DNA of 64,000 bases from Promicromonosporaceae bacterium (GTDB taxonomy: Bacteria; Actinomycetota; Actinomycetes; Actinomycetales; Cellulomonadaceae), in assembly GCA_009783295.1 (NCBI GenBank), contig WRHK01000012.1, positions 1 to 64,000 on the forward strand, given 5' to 3'. Below are positions 33,477 through 41,596 of the stretch, one piece after another. How positions within the stretch are numbered: the first letter of the stretch is position 1; each line of letters opens with the position of its first letter. The position numbers were made by a program, and so were the translations under genes. Under the pieces are notes generated by a model that ran no database searches, had not been told where the DNA came from, and saw only the letters and a list, made by a program, of their open reading frames with translations.

Positions 33477-34454
33477 TCAGGCGCGCAGCGCGACGAGGGA
33501 CGTCATGTACGCCGCGTAGGCCCCCACGAACGCCAGGCCCTCCACGCGGGCGATGCGCCGCCCGGACAGGAACACGGGGATGCACAGCAGGGCCGCGCCG
33601 ATCATGAGCGGCAGGTCCAGGCTGATGAGCTGCTGGTCCACGCCCACCTGGGACGGCCCGAACAGCAGCGACGTGCCGAGGATGAACGTCAGGTTGTAGG
33701 TGCTCGACCCGATGAGGTTGCCGACGGCGATGGAGCGGGCGCCGCGGATCGTCGCGGTGATCGTGGTGGCCAGCTCCGGCAGGGACGTGCCGATCGCCAC
33801 GACGGTCAGGCCGATGAGGGTGTCGGAGACCCCGAAGTGGCCGGCGATGTCGACGGCGGCGGACACCAGCCAGTCCGCCCCGAGCACGACGACGGCGATG
33901 CCCACCACGGTGAGGCCGAGGTAGAGGGCGACCTGCCTGGGCCGCCGCGGCGGGCGGGGCGGCTCGTCGGCCGACTCGTCGACGTGCTTGGCCAGGCCCT
34001 CCGCGCTCGCCTCCCTCCGGGCGGTCCACAGCAGGATCCCGGTGTAGACGATCGCGACGCCGAGCAGCAGCGCGCCGTCCCACGTGGACAGGCTCCCGTC
34101 GAGCGAGAGCACCAGCAGCAGGATCGACGAGACCACCATGGCCGGCAGGTCGAGCCGGAAGGTCTGCTTCTGCAGGGCGATGGGCCGGATGGCGGCCGAG
34201 AGCCCCAGGATCAGCAGCAGGTTCACCATGTTGGTGCCGGCGATGTTGCCGAGCACCAGGGAGCCCGCGTCGCGCCGCATCGCGTCGATGCCGACGGCGA
34301 GCTCGGGCGCGGAGGTGCCGATCGAGACGATCGTCAGGCCGATGATGAGCGGGGAGATCCCGAGCATCCGGGCCAGGCGCGTGCCGAAGTTCACGATGAT
34401 CTCGGCGCCCGCGATGAGCGCGGCAAGACCCGCGACCAGCATCACGATCGTCAC
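33477..34454 (-). CDS. Calcium/sodium antiporter (CaCA family, YrbG-like)
   Basis: 325 aa with about 10 membrane segments in two homologous halves. Each half carries the CaCA alpha repeat: IGLTIVSIGTSAPELAVGI with GNIAGTNMVNLLLILG in the first, and IGLTVVAIGTSLPELATTITA with GNLIGSSTYNLTFILG in the second. These acidic and Asn residues form the ion-binding site. A loop of basic and acidic residues separates the halves. GGAGGTGG precedes the GTG start. It would exchange Ca2+ for Na+ or H+ across the membrane. Confidence 0.92.
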   Translation of the reverse strand: MTIVMLVAGLAALIAGAEIIVNFGTRLARMLGISPLIIGLTIVSIGTSAPELAVGIDAMRRDAGSLVLGNIAGTNMVNLLLILGLSAAIRPIALQKQTFRLDLPAMVVSSILLLVLSLDGSLSTWDGALLLGVAIVYTGILLWTARREASAEGLAKHVDESADEPPRPPRRPRQVALYLGLTVVGIAVVVLGADWLVSAAVDIAGHFGVSDTLIGLTVVAIGTSLPELATTITATIRGARSIAVGNLIGSSTYNLTFILGTSLLFGPSQVGVDQQLISLDLPLMIGAALLCIPVFLSGRRIARVEGLAFVGAYAAYMTSLVALRA

Positions 34455-34551
34455 GACGCACCACCTCCGCGTGCCATCGTGCCGTGCGCCGCGGGGGTGT
34501 CCGGGCCGATCAGCGCGAGGTGTCGCCCCGCACGGCCGGCCTGCGAGCCGA

Positions 34552-34959
34552 TCAGGCCGGATCGGCCTCCGCCCCGGCGAGCATGAGCCCGGACACGGCG
34601 CCGAGCGCCTCGGTCCACGCGGCCGTCATCTCGGGCGTCCAGGCGTCGCCGCCCAGCTCCTGCATGGCCGCGATCATCGACTCGCCGACGGCGTCGTACA
34701 TGCCCGGCGTGACGCCGTAGCCGACGTGCTTGCGGCCCATGGCACCGAGGGTGCCGGTGAGCCAGGCGGCGTCCTCCAGGTGGTCGAGCACGGCGACGAT
34801 CGCCTCGCGCAGCATCTGCTCCTGCGGCGCGATGTCGGCGGAGAACAGGGGGCGCACCTCGGGGTGCCGCTCGAAGAGGATCTCGTAGAAGCGCGGCGTC
34901 AGCGCCTGCTCCTGGCCGTCGACCAGCAGCAGGGACTCGGTCAGCAGGTTCTTGTCCAT
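34552..34959 (-). CDS. Single-domain globin (flavohaemoglobin-type globin fold)
   Basis: 135 aa. It starts like the globin domain of flavohaemoglobins (LLTESLLLVDGQEQALTPRFYEILFERHPEVRPLF, with the Phe and Pro of the CD region) and has the proximal His in GRKHVGYGVTPGMYDAVGESM. No FAD/NAD reductase part follows, so it is a stand-alone haem protein, perhaps for NO or O2. The ATG is supported by TAGCGT 7 nt upstream on the minus strand. Confidence 0.88.
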   Translation of the reverse strand: MDKNLLTESLLLVDGQEQALTPRFYEILFERHPEVRPLFSADIAPQEQMLREAIVAVLDHLEDAAWLTGTLGAMGRKHVGYGVTPGMYDAVGESMIAAMQELGGDAWTPEMTAAWTEALGAVSGLMLAGAEADPA

Positions 34960-34966
34960 GCCGCGG

Positions 34967-34972
34967 ACGCTA
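34967..34972 (-). promoter_or_regulatory. -10 element TAGCGT for the globin gene
   Basis: Minus-strand TAGCGT ends 7 nt before the ATG with no ribosome site, suggesting a leaderless transcript. Confidence 0.45.
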
Positions 34973-35004
34973 GCGTCCCGAGGGGGTGCCCGCCCAGGGG
35001 TGTC

Positions 35005-35625
35005 TCAGGGCAGCTCGCCTGGCGCGCGCACGCCCACGAGGTTCGCCAGCACCTGTCCGGCAGCGTGAACGGGGAGGGCCCACGTCTGTAGCCCGACGAC
35101 GCCGTCCACGCCGGCGCCCGCGGCCCGCTGCGCCGCCTCGACGGCCACCTTGGTGCGAGGCCCGAACACGCCGTCGACGGTCAGCACCGGGGCGCTCCCC
35201 GGGACGAACGACCCGCGGCCCTCGTTCAGCGCCTTCTGGAGCGCTGACACCTTCGTGCCGGTCGAGCCCTCCTGGAGGGTCGGCGGCCGCGTGTCGCTGC
35301 CACCGAGCTTGGCCCAGGTGCGCGGGCCGACGACGCCGTCGGCGGCCAGGCCCTGGCTGCGCTGGAACTCCTTGACGGCCGCCTGTGTGCGCGCGCCGAA
35401 CACCCCGTCGATGTCCGCGTACTGGAGCGTCTGGCGGGTCAGGCAGTACTGGAGCCACCGGACCGTCGGCCCTGAGTCGCCCCGCTGGACCGTCGGCGGC
35501 TCTGAGCGCACGGCCGCCGTCACGGCGGAGCCCAGCGGCTGGGCGATCGCGGTTCCCGTCGCCCCTCCGAGGAGCGCCAAGACCGACACGACGACAGCCA
35601 GCACACGACGCATGACAACGCCCAT
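35005..35625 (-). CDS. Secreted protein with two peptidoglycan-binding domains
   Basis: 206 aa. A signal peptide (MRRVLAVVVSVLALLGGATGTAIAQ, cleavage after AIA-Q or nearby) precedes two PG_binding_1 modules. The first is DSGPTVRWLQYCLTRQ ... DGVFGARTQAAVKEFQRSQGLAADGVVGPRTW, the second STGTKVSALQKALNEG ... DGVFGPRTKVAVEAAQRAAGAGVDGVVGLQTW. No catalytic domain is present, so it only binds cell wall or an extra partner. ATG 35625 follows GGGGTGGG; the internal ATG at 35613 would also keep the signal peptide. The 276-aa track ORF starts too early. Confidence 0.88.
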   Translation of the reverse strand: MGVVMRRVLAVVVSVLALLGGATGTAIAQPLGSAVTAAVRSEPPTVQRGDSGPTVRWLQYCLTRQTLQYADIDGVFGARTQAAVKEFQRSQGLAADGVVGPRTWAKLGGSDTRPPTLQEGSTGTKVSALQKALNEGRGSFVPGSAPVLTVDGVFGPRTKVAVEAAQRAAGAGVDGVVGLQTWALPVHAAGQVLANLVGVRAPGELP

Positions 35626-35704
35626 CGAACCCACCCCGTTCAGGCCTCCGCTCCTGACATGATCACCCCGCAGGGGCGCGTCATCACCGGTCGGAACGGC
35701 TTTT

Positions 35705-37603
35705 TCACCCGTGCTGCGGTGCCACGGCGATGCTCCCGAGCAGCTCGGCGATCGGCACGGCCGCCGCCGCGCTCCAGCACACCAGCGGGCACGCCGCGGG
35801 GTACGGCACGGCGCGCGCCGTCGAGCCCTTCGCATGCCCTCCGAACAGCTCGGGCAGCCGGTACCCGAAGTCCTCGGCGGCGTCGAGCAGCCCGCGCGCG
35901 ATGGTGCGCGCGCCGTCGAGGTGCCCGCACTGGGCGAGCGCCCGCGCGATCAGGACCGAGTCGTGCGGCCACACCGTGCCGCAGTGGTAACGCAGGGGCC
36001 AGTACCCGCCCGCCCGCGTCGACATGGTGCGGACCCCGTAGCCGCTGAACAGGTCGTCGGCCAACAGGCGCTCGGCGACCAGGCGCGTCTGGGCGTCGTC
36101 GAGCATCCCCGTCCCGACGACGTGACCCATGTTGGACGCGACGGCGTCGACCGGACGCTTCTGGCCGTCGAGCGCCATCGCCAGGTACGGCCCGCGCTCG
36201 TCGCGGACCCAGAAGTGCCGATGGAAGGCCTCGCGGAGGCTCGCGGCGCGTGCCCGCCACTCCGCGGCCCCGGGCCTGCCGAAGGCGTCGAGCAGCGCCG
36301 CCCCCGTCAGCAGCGCGCGGTACGTGCACCCCTGCACCTCGACGAGGGCGACCGGGCCGGTGGCGAGCGACCCGTCGGCGAACCGGACGGCGTCCCCGGA
36401 GTCCTTCCACCCCTGGTTGGCGAGTCCCTTGCCGGACTCGTCGACGTACTCGACGAAGCCGTCGCCGTCGGAGTCGCCGAAGTCGCGGACCCACGCGAGC
36501 GCCCGCTCGAGGTGCGGCAGCAGCGCCTCGACCTCCGCGGCGGGCATCCCGGCGCGCCACGCGTCGTGCAGCACGCAGACCCACAGGGGCGTCGCGTCGA
36601 TGGTGCCGTAGTAGACGGGCGGCAGGAGGGCGCGCTGCTCCGCGCCGGCGACGTCCCGCCGCAGCTCGTGGAGGATCTTGCCGGGCTGCTCCCCCGTCTC
36701 GCCGTCGATCCTGGTGCCCTGCAGGCGGGCGAGCGCGCGGAGCGTGCCCGCGGCGACCCGCCAGGTGAGCGGCAGGAGCAGCTGGGCGGTCCAGAGCGAG
36801 TCGCGCCCGTACAGGGTCTGGAACCACGGGATGCCGGCGGCGATGAAGACGTCGCCGTCGCCGCCGCCGGCCACCGTGGCACGCAGTGCCTCGAGGTCCC
36901 GGAGCGCCTGCTCGACGAGCCGGTGCACGCGGCGGTCGTCCGCGACGACGGTGACGGTGCCCCACTCGGGACGGGGGTCGCGGGGCGGTCCCAGCACGGA
37001 GCGTGCGTCCGACGCCGCCACTGCCCACCAGCCCGTGAACGGCTCCCCCGGCCCGACGGTTACGTCCCACCGGAGCACGACGCGGTCGTTGTCGATCGTC
37101 ACCACGCACGCCGGGTCGGCCGTGACGGCGACGTCGACGGCCTCGTCATGCCACCCGGGCCCGCGCGCCGGCGGGACCAGGCCGCCCGACCGGCCCTGCT
37201 TCACGGGGTCCATGCCGGCCAGGTCGGTCGCGACGGACACCTCGACGACGGCTCGCACCGGCGCGCGCGTCGCCGCGAGCACCTCCAGGTCCTCGCGGAC
37301 GGTTCCCGCGGCGCAGGTGCGCGTGCGACGCACCGTGACGGTCGGGTCGGGGTCGGGTTCGTCGACCGCGCGGGCCGCGTACAGGAACTCGGCGCGGTCG
37401 GCGCTGAGCAGCCCCGCCTCGAGCACCTCCGGCTCCTCGCCGCCCACCGCCAGCACCGCGTGGCTGACCACGCGCACGTCCGAGTGGTAGAACCCGTCGA
37501 GCCCGGCGCCGTGCCGGACCTGGCCGTCGTCTGGCGACCACGCCTGGGTGGCGCCGCGCACGATCGCGACGCTGCGGTGCAGGAACGGCTGGCGGGTGGT
37601 CAT
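35705..37603 (-). CDS. Amylo-alpha-1,6-glucosidase / glycogen-debranching-like enzyme
   Basis: 632 aa. The N-terminal beta-sandwich domain (GDE_N_bis type; GLDGFYHSDVRVVSHAVLAVGGEEPE) is followed by an (alpha/alpha)6 barrel from about residue 220. The barrel includes FIAAGIPWFQTLYGRDSLWTAQL, ETGEQPGKILHELRRD, DATPLWVCVLHDAW, NQGWKDSGDAVRFADG and YGVRTMSTRAGGYWPLRYHCGTVWPHDSVLIA, where acidic residues (GRDSL, WKDSGD, WPHD) are probable catalytic groups. Members hydrolyse alpha-glucosidic branch bonds or related sugars; the substrate is not certain. ATG 37603 is used instead of the track start because the domain begins there. Confidence 0.88.
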   Translation of the reverse strand: MTTRQPFLHRSVAIVRGATQAWSPDDGQVRHGAGLDGFYHSDVRVVSHAVLAVGGEEPEVLEAGLLSADRAEFLYAARAVDEPDPDPTVTVRRTRTCAAGTVREDLEVLAATRAPVRAVVEVSVATDLAGMDPVKQGRSGGLVPPARGPGWHDEAVDVAVTADPACVVTIDNDRVVLRWDVTVGPGEPFTGWWAVAASDARSVLGPPRDPRPEWGTVTVVADDRRVHRLVEQALRDLEALRATVAGGGDGDVFIAAGIPWFQTLYGRDSLWTAQLLLPLTWRVAAGTLRALARLQGTRIDGETGEQPGKILHELRRDVAGAEQRALLPPVYYGTIDATPLWVCVLHDAWRAGMPAAEVEALLPHLERALAWVRDFGDSDGDGFVEYVDESGKGLANQGWKDSGDAVRFADGSLATGPVALVEVQGCTYRALLTGAALLDAFGRPGAAEWRARAASLREAFHRHFWVRDERGPYLAMALDGQKRPVDAVASNMGHVVGTGMLDDAQTRLVAERLLADDLFSGYGVRTMSTRAGGYWPLRYHCGTVWPHDSVLIARALAQCGHLDGARTIARGLLDAAEDFGYRLPELFGGHAKGSTARAVPYPAACPLVCWSAAAAVPIAELLGSIAVAPQHG

Positions 37604-37676
37604 GGCCCGAAGGGCGGCCAGCATCTGTGGCTCACACCGCGACGGTACGTGAAACGACGGCGCTCCTCGCGTCGAC

Positions 37677-37889
37677 CTAGACCAAAGGCGGCAGGTCCTC
37701 GAGGGTCGCCCAGGACATGACCTCTTCGCCGGTCTCCGCGTCCAGCAGGCGGCCCGGGACCGGCAGCCCCTTGCTGGTCACGGGCAGACGGCGGGAGGTG
37801 ACGACCAGCTTGGCGTCGGCGATGCACGACGTGAGCGGCTCGCCCGTGGACCCGCCTCTCGGGACCTCAGGCCCTGGCCTCCAGGGCAC
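37677..37889 (-). CDS. Small protein A with PGRLxxAETGEEVMSW motif
   Basis: About 70 aa; in the track it is only the tail of a false 352-aa ORF. Its C-terminal 45 residues (VPGRLLDAETGEEVMSWATLEDLPPLV at the end) align with the minus-strand protein at 41299 (MPGRLINADTGEEVMSW). The GTG start at 37889 is a guess from frame and spacing; it lies only 15 nt from the divergent nitroreductase-like start. Function unknown. Its coding character is supported by the paralogue, not by the codon pattern alone. Confidence 0.6.
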   Translation of the reverse strand: MPWRPGPEVPRGGSTGEPLTSCIADAKLVVTSRRLPVTSKGLPVPGRLLDAETGEEVMSWATLEDLPPLV

Positions 37890-37904
37890 CTCGGATGGTG
37901 CGCT

Positions 37905-38414
37905 GTGGCCATGACCCGGTTGAGCGACGTCCTCACCCTGCGCGGTCCCCGCTACGCCTTCCGCCGCTGGCTGTACCGCGGCGGCAGCCCGAACCGGCTG
38001 GCGCGCGCCCTGCTGCGCGTCGACGTCGGCGCCGGTCGGCGAGGCGTGGGCCTCGCGCGGCAGGTGGTGCTGGAGGTCCGCGGGCGGACGTCGGGCAAGA
38101 CCATCTCGGTGCCCCTCGTGGTCGCCGCGATCGGCACCGAGCGCTACGTCGTCTCGATGCTCGGCACCGACGCCGGCTGGGTGCGCAACGTGCGCGCCGC
38201 GGGCGGCCACGCGGTGATGGTGCACGGGGAGCGGACGCCGGTGCTCCTCGAGGACGTGCCCGTCGCGGACCGCGCCCCGATCCTCAGGCGGTACCTCGAC
38301 CTGGCACCAGGGGCTCGCGCCCACGTCATCGTCGACAGGCGGGCGCCGCTGGCCGACTTTGCCGAGGTGGCGGGCCGCTACCCGGTGTTCCGGGTCGTGG
38401 ATGTGCCCGCCTAG
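37905..38414 (+). CDS. Nitroreductase-family deazaflavin (F420)-dependent reductase, DDN-like
   Basis: 169 aa. It shows the DDN split-beta-barrel pattern: VLEVRGRTSGKTISVPLVVAAIG (strand with the Arg-Thr/Ser-Gly motif for F420 phosphate), then RYVVSMLGTDAGWVRNVRAAGGHAVMVHG and VEDVPVADRAPILRRYLDLAPG. Such enzymes reduce quinones or nitro compounds with F420H2. GTG 37905 and ATG 37911 are both possible starts. Its 3' end overlaps the minus-strand membrane protein gene by 4 nt. No F420 biosynthesis genes are in the window. Confidence 0.85.
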   Translation: MAMTRLSDVLTLRGPRYAFRRWLYRGGSPNRLARALLRVDVGAGRRGVGLARQVVLEVRGRTSGKTISVPLVVAAIGTERYVVSMLGTDAGWVRNVRAAGGHAVMVHGERTPVLLEDVPVADRAPILRRYLDLAPGARAHVIVDRRAPLADFAEVAGRYPVFRVVDVPA

Positions 38415-38704
38415 CGGTGAAGTCGCTCGCTCGCGTGCTCCCGCGCGCCGTCGGGCTGCGTGCGCCGGAGCCGCGCCAGGCGCGCCCGGGCCCAGAACAG
38501 CCCCGCGAGCTTGCCGACGACGGCGCCCGCGAGGCCGACGCCCGCGCCGACGGCGATCAGGGTGACCAGGCTCGCGTCGGACGAGACCTGCACGTTGTGG
38601 ACCACGTACCCCGTGACCGCGAGGAGCATGACGACCATCCCCGCGGTGCAGCCGCACGCGTGCTCGAGCCGCCGGATCTGCTGGTCGCGAGCCGTCGACG
38701 TCAT
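38411..38704 (-). CDS. Small membrane protein co-transcribed with the metzincin
   Basis: 97 aa with two membrane segments (HACGCTAGMVVMLLAVTGYVVHN and ASLVTLIAVGAGVGLAGAVVGKLAGLFWARARLARLRR) and a basic C-terminal tail (RRTQPDGAREHASERLHR). A CGC pair precedes the first segment. The ATG overlaps the metzincin stop by one base (TGATG), so translation is coupled. No family recognised. The context suggests it partners with the metalloprotease at the membrane. Confidence 0.72.
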   Translation of the reverse strand: MTSTARDQQIRRLEHACGCTAGMVVMLLAVTGYVVHNVQVSSDASLVTLIAVGAGVGLAGAVVGKLAGLFWARARLARLRRTQPDGAREHASERLHR

Positions 38705-40095
38705 CAGAAGGCCCTCGTCTCGAGTCGCGACGCATCGACGTTCGCCACGATGTAGTCCCAGGCCTTCTTGCCCTCGTCGAGGATGAAGCCCGCCTCCAGG
38801 CCGTGGGTGAGGTACTGCCACCAGGAGGAGCCGCTCGCGATGCTCTTGTGGGCGTCGTCCGCGTTCGTGTACATGATGCGCAGCAGCCCGTCGACGTGCC
38901 CCAGGCCGAACGTGTGCCCGATCTCGTGGATCGCCGTGTACTTGAAGGCGATGTCGGGCTTCCGGTAGCGGAAGTCGGTGCCGGTGATGCCCTGGCCGGG
39001 GAAGTCCGTGCTCCCCGAGTCGTCCGGCTCGAGGATCGTCGCGTCGGCGAGGTGGGCCGAGATGCCCATCCCGGTGCCGTCGAGGAACCCGAACCCGGCG
39101 ATGCTCAGCGGCTTGGCGACCTCGCCCCGCGCTCCCGCCGGGTCGGCCGACGACTGGATGCGGCCGAACGGCGACTCCGGCAGCACCGGCGGGAAGGCGT
39201 TGCGGTCGACCACGACCTGGTTCTGCTGCTCGAGCATCGTGTCCTCGACCGTCCATCGGAAGATGAGGCCGAGCTCGCTGCTGTGCGCGTCGGCGCAGTC
39301 CAGGCGGGACCGCAGGTCCGAGGTGCTCATCGCGAACAGCGAGAACTGCTTGACGCCCTCGCCCTGCCCACCTGCGGCGATGTAGGCGTCGATGTCCGAC
39401 TCGCTGATGTCGCCGCCGCCGTCGGCGACCAGCTCCGGCCACCCACGGTCCCACCACAGGGGTCGGGTGAAGCCGGCGAGCATCTTCAGGTCGAGCCCGT
39501 TCGCGACCCAGCCGACGAGCGCCGGCGTCGCCGCGCCCCGCGGCGCGAAGTCGGAGCGGATGAACGACCGCCGAGCGAGCGCCTCCAGGCGGAACCCGAA
39601 GCCCCCGCCGCCGGAGAGCCCGAGGGCCGTGAGCATCTGCTGCAGCCCGTCGGGGTCCGACTCGCCATAGGTGCTCGTCAGGAGCCTGCGCACGTAGCGA
39701 CGCAGGGCCCACGCCTCGCCGGCGTCGACGAAGGCGCCCACGAACGTGAGGCCCAGCGCGATCGGGATGAGCTCGCCCACGAACGCGATGACCCCGCCGA
39801 CGATCTCGCCGAATCCGGCGACGATGCGCGACCAGTCCAGGGTGAAGATGCCGACGACGATGTCGATCAGGCCCCTGACGATGTTCGCGGCGAGGTCGAT
39901 GACGTCCCCGACGATCTCGCACACCGTCGTGACCACCCAGGTGACCACGACCACGACGACCCAGGCCAGGAAGCAGAGCCACTTGTTGCAGCAGAGGCAC
40001 CACCAGTCGCAGTCCTGCTCGACGCACTGCTCGACCTGCTGCGTGACGTTTTCAGACACCCACTGGCCGACGTCGTGACACTCCTTGTGAGCCAT
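38704..40095 (-). CDS. Membrane-associated metzincin-type metalloprotease with Cys-rich N terminus
   Basis: 463 aa. The zinc site HEIGHTFGLGH (about residue 385) with the following Met-turn (RIMYTN) is the metzincin signature. The N terminus is unusual: within the first 60 residues eight Cys cluster around two hydrophobic stretches (CDWWCLCCNKWLCFLAW, then VVVVVVTWVVTTVC), followed by amphipathic repeats (IVGDVIDLAANIVRGLIDIVVGIF). No clear signal peptide. The middle (residues 150-370) is not recognised. ATG 40095 has a strong GGAGGTGAG ribosome site, which can be masked by a hairpin. The 525-aa track ORF starts too early. Proteolytic activity and target are inferred only from the motif. Confidence 0.82.
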   Translation of the reverse strand: MAHKECHDVGQWVSENVTQQVEQCVEQDCDWWCLCCNKWLCFLAWVVVVVVTWVVTTVCEIVGDVIDLAANIVRGLIDIVVGIFTLDWSRIVAGFGEIVGGVIAFVGELIPIALGLTFVGAFVDAGEAWALRRYVRRLLTSTYGESDPDGLQQMLTALGLSGGGGFGFRLEALARRSFIRSDFAPRGAATPALVGWVANGLDLKMLAGFTRPLWWDRGWPELVADGGGDISESDIDAYIAAGGQGEGVKQFSLFAMSTSDLRSRLDCADAHSSELGLIFRWTVEDTMLEQQNQVVVDRNAFPPVLPESPFGRIQSSADPAGARGEVAKPLSIAGFGFLDGTGMGISAHLADATILEPDDSGSTDFPGQGITGTDFRYRKPDIAFKYTAIHEIGHTFGLGHVDGLLRIMYTNADDAHKSIASGSSWWQYLTHGLEAGFILDEGKKAWDYIVANVDASRLETRAF

Positions 40096-40099
40096 CGCT

Positions 40100-40122
40100 C
40101 TCACCTCCAGACTTGGAGTGAG
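40100..40122 (-). promoter_or_regulatory. Hairpin sequestering the metzincin ribosome site
   Basis: On the minus strand CTCACTCCA-AGTC-TGGAGGTGAG folds into a stem with one bulged base. The second arm contains the Shine-Dalgarno GGAGGTGAG, 4-5 nt before the ATG. It could limit translation of the metzincin. Confidence 0.45.
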
Positions 40123-40232
40123 GCGACGGCGAAACTTTCGTGACACGGCTGGGCACCTCGTCCGAGTTGCGGCCGAGTCACCGCCCCATAGCCTGGCGAC
40201 TGCCAGCAGTTCCGCAGCGACGAAGGAGCAGC

Positions 40233-40847
40233 ATGCCGTCGGGTCACGGCAGCTCCCCACGGAGTCCCGGGGAGTCGCCACCGTCGCCTCCCAGGCCGGC
40301 CATGACGCAGCGAGCCGTGGCTGGTCCCGGCTCGGCGGACGAGGACGCCGGACCTGCCTCTCGCCGCGCCGACGCGCTGGGGTCCGAGCACTCCCGGGAG
40401 CTCGTGCGCGAGGCGTGCACGATGGCCCTGTACGTCGCCGTCTGCCTGCTGGCCGCGTTCGCCGCCCTTCCCGGGCGGGGCCACGTCCTCCCGATCGTGT
40501 GGGGGGTCACCGTCGGCCTGGCGCTCGCGCACTGGTTCGCCTTCCGCGTCTCCGCCCGCCTGGTCGGCGTGGGTGCTGTCAGCCGCGCCGACGTCGTCTC
40601 GGGGGCCGCTCAGCTCGCGGGGGCCGTCGCCGTGGCGGTCCTGGCCACGGTGCCCGTGCTGGTCCTGCCCCACTCGGTGGAACTGCTGGCCGACACCCTG
40701 GTGCTTGCCGCATTCATCGGAGTCTTCGGCTACGCCGTCGCGCGGGGCGGCGGATCCTCCAGGATCCGGGCGCTCGTCTACGCGGTGATCGTCCTCGCGT
40801 GCGCGGTGGCGATCGCGCTTCTCAAGCACGCCCTCGGTGGCCACTGA
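40233..40847 (+). CDS. Hypothetical membrane protein, four membrane segments
   Basis: 204 aa. A Pro/Ser-rich cytoplasmic N terminus of about 65 residues precedes four predicted membrane segments (ACTMALYVAVCLLAAFAALPG, VLPIVWGVTVGLALAHWFAF, AQLAGAVAVAVLATVPVLVL, ALVYAVIVLACAVAIALL) and a short tail. AAGGAGCAGC lies right before ATG 40233, which rules out the track start at 40140. Divergent from the metzincin gene. No family or catalytic motif recognised; the layout resembles small actinobacterial integral proteins of unknown role. Confidence 0.75.
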   Translation: MPSGHGSSPRSPGESPPSPPRPAMTQRAVAGPGSADEDAGPASRRADALGSEHSRELVREACTMALYVAVCLLAAFAALPGRGHVLPIVWGVTVGLALAHWFAFRVSARLVGVGAVSRADVVSGAAQLAGAVAVAVLATVPVLVLPHSVELLADTLVLAAFIGVFGYAVARGGGSSRIRALVYAVIVLACAVAIALLKHALGGH

Positions 40848-40891
40848 CCACCACGTCACATCAGTCCAGCTCGAGCACCTAGGGAGTTCCG

Positions 40892-41296
40892 ATGTCCTTC
40901 TGGCAGTGGTTCTGGTTGACCGTGCAGGTCTTCCTCTTCTTCTCCTACCTCGTCGTGCTGATCCAGATCGTCACGGACCTGTTCAGGGACAAGGCACTCA
41001 GCGGGCTCGCCAAGGCGGTCTGGGTCTTCTTCCTCGTCGTCGTGCCGCTGCTCACCGCGCTGGTCTACCTCATCACCCGGGGCACAGGGATGACGCAGCG
41101 GCAGCTCCAAGCCCAGCAGGAGGCACGCGCGACGACCGAGGACTACATCCGCTCGGTGACAGGCGCCCAGGCCGCGGGGCCATCCCCAGCGGATCAGATC
41201 GCCACGGCGAAGAGCCTGCTCGACGCCGGCGCCATCGACGCCGGGGAGTTCGCTCGGCTCAAGTCGGCCGCCCTCGCCGGCGTCGGGCCTGCATGA
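40892..41296 (+). CDS. PLDc_N / SHOCT-domain membrane protein
   Basis: 134 aa. Two membrane segments (QWFWLTVQVFLFFSYLVVLIQIV, AVWVFFLVVVPLLTALVYLIT) form the PLDc_N-type hairpin around a short loop with DLFRDKALSG. A soluble part ends in a SHOCT domain (IATAKSLLDAGAIDAGEFARLKSAAL), a short helix pair that mediates oligomerisation. GGGAG lies 8 nt before the ATG. It shares direction with the upstream membrane protein (45-nt gap), so both may form one transcript. Role unknown, stress-related homologues exist. Confidence 0.85.
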   Translation: MSFWQWFWLTVQVFLFFSYLVVLIQIVTDLFRDKALSGLAKAVWVFFLVVVPLLTALVYLITRGTGMTQRQLQAQQEARATTEDYIRSVTGAQAAGPSPADQIATAKSLLDAGAIDAGEFARLKSAALAGVGPA

Positions 41297-41298
41297 CC

Positions 41299-41547
41299 TC
41301 AGGGCTGGGGTGCCGGCGGCTGGTCCTGCCAGAAGTCGGGCAGGTCCGCCTCGGTCTGCCACGACATGACCTCCTCGCCCGTGTCCGCGTTGATCAGGCG
41401 GCCAGGCATCGGCAAGGTCCAGCCCCGGGGGTTGGTCTGCCGGACCCGGAGCAGCATCTTCGCGGTCTGGATGCTGTCGGCGTCGAACGGGGCCTCAGAG
41501 GGGTCGTGCGTGGGTGATGGCGCTTGGACGATCTTGTAGTGGGCCAT
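41299..41547 (-). CDS. Small protein B with MPGRLINADTGEEVMSW motif
   Basis: 82 aa starting MAHYKIVQAPSP. The C-terminal half (GWTLPMPGRLINADTGEEVMSWQTEADLPDFW) is clearly related to small protein A at 37677. A short acidic linker precedes it. No membrane segment or known domain. It converges with the PLDc_N/SHOCT gene with 2 nt between stops. Function unknown; the two paralogues bracket the metzincin cluster. Confidence 0.72.
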   Translation of the reverse strand: MAHYKIVQAPSPTHDPSEAPFDADSIQTAKMLLRVRQTNPRGWTLPMPGRLINADTGEEVMSWQTEADLPDFWQDQPPAPQP

Positions 41548-41596
41548 GTGTTCGAGCGTGACACCAAAGCGGGCGGGGCGCGCTGCTTGCGGTGTT

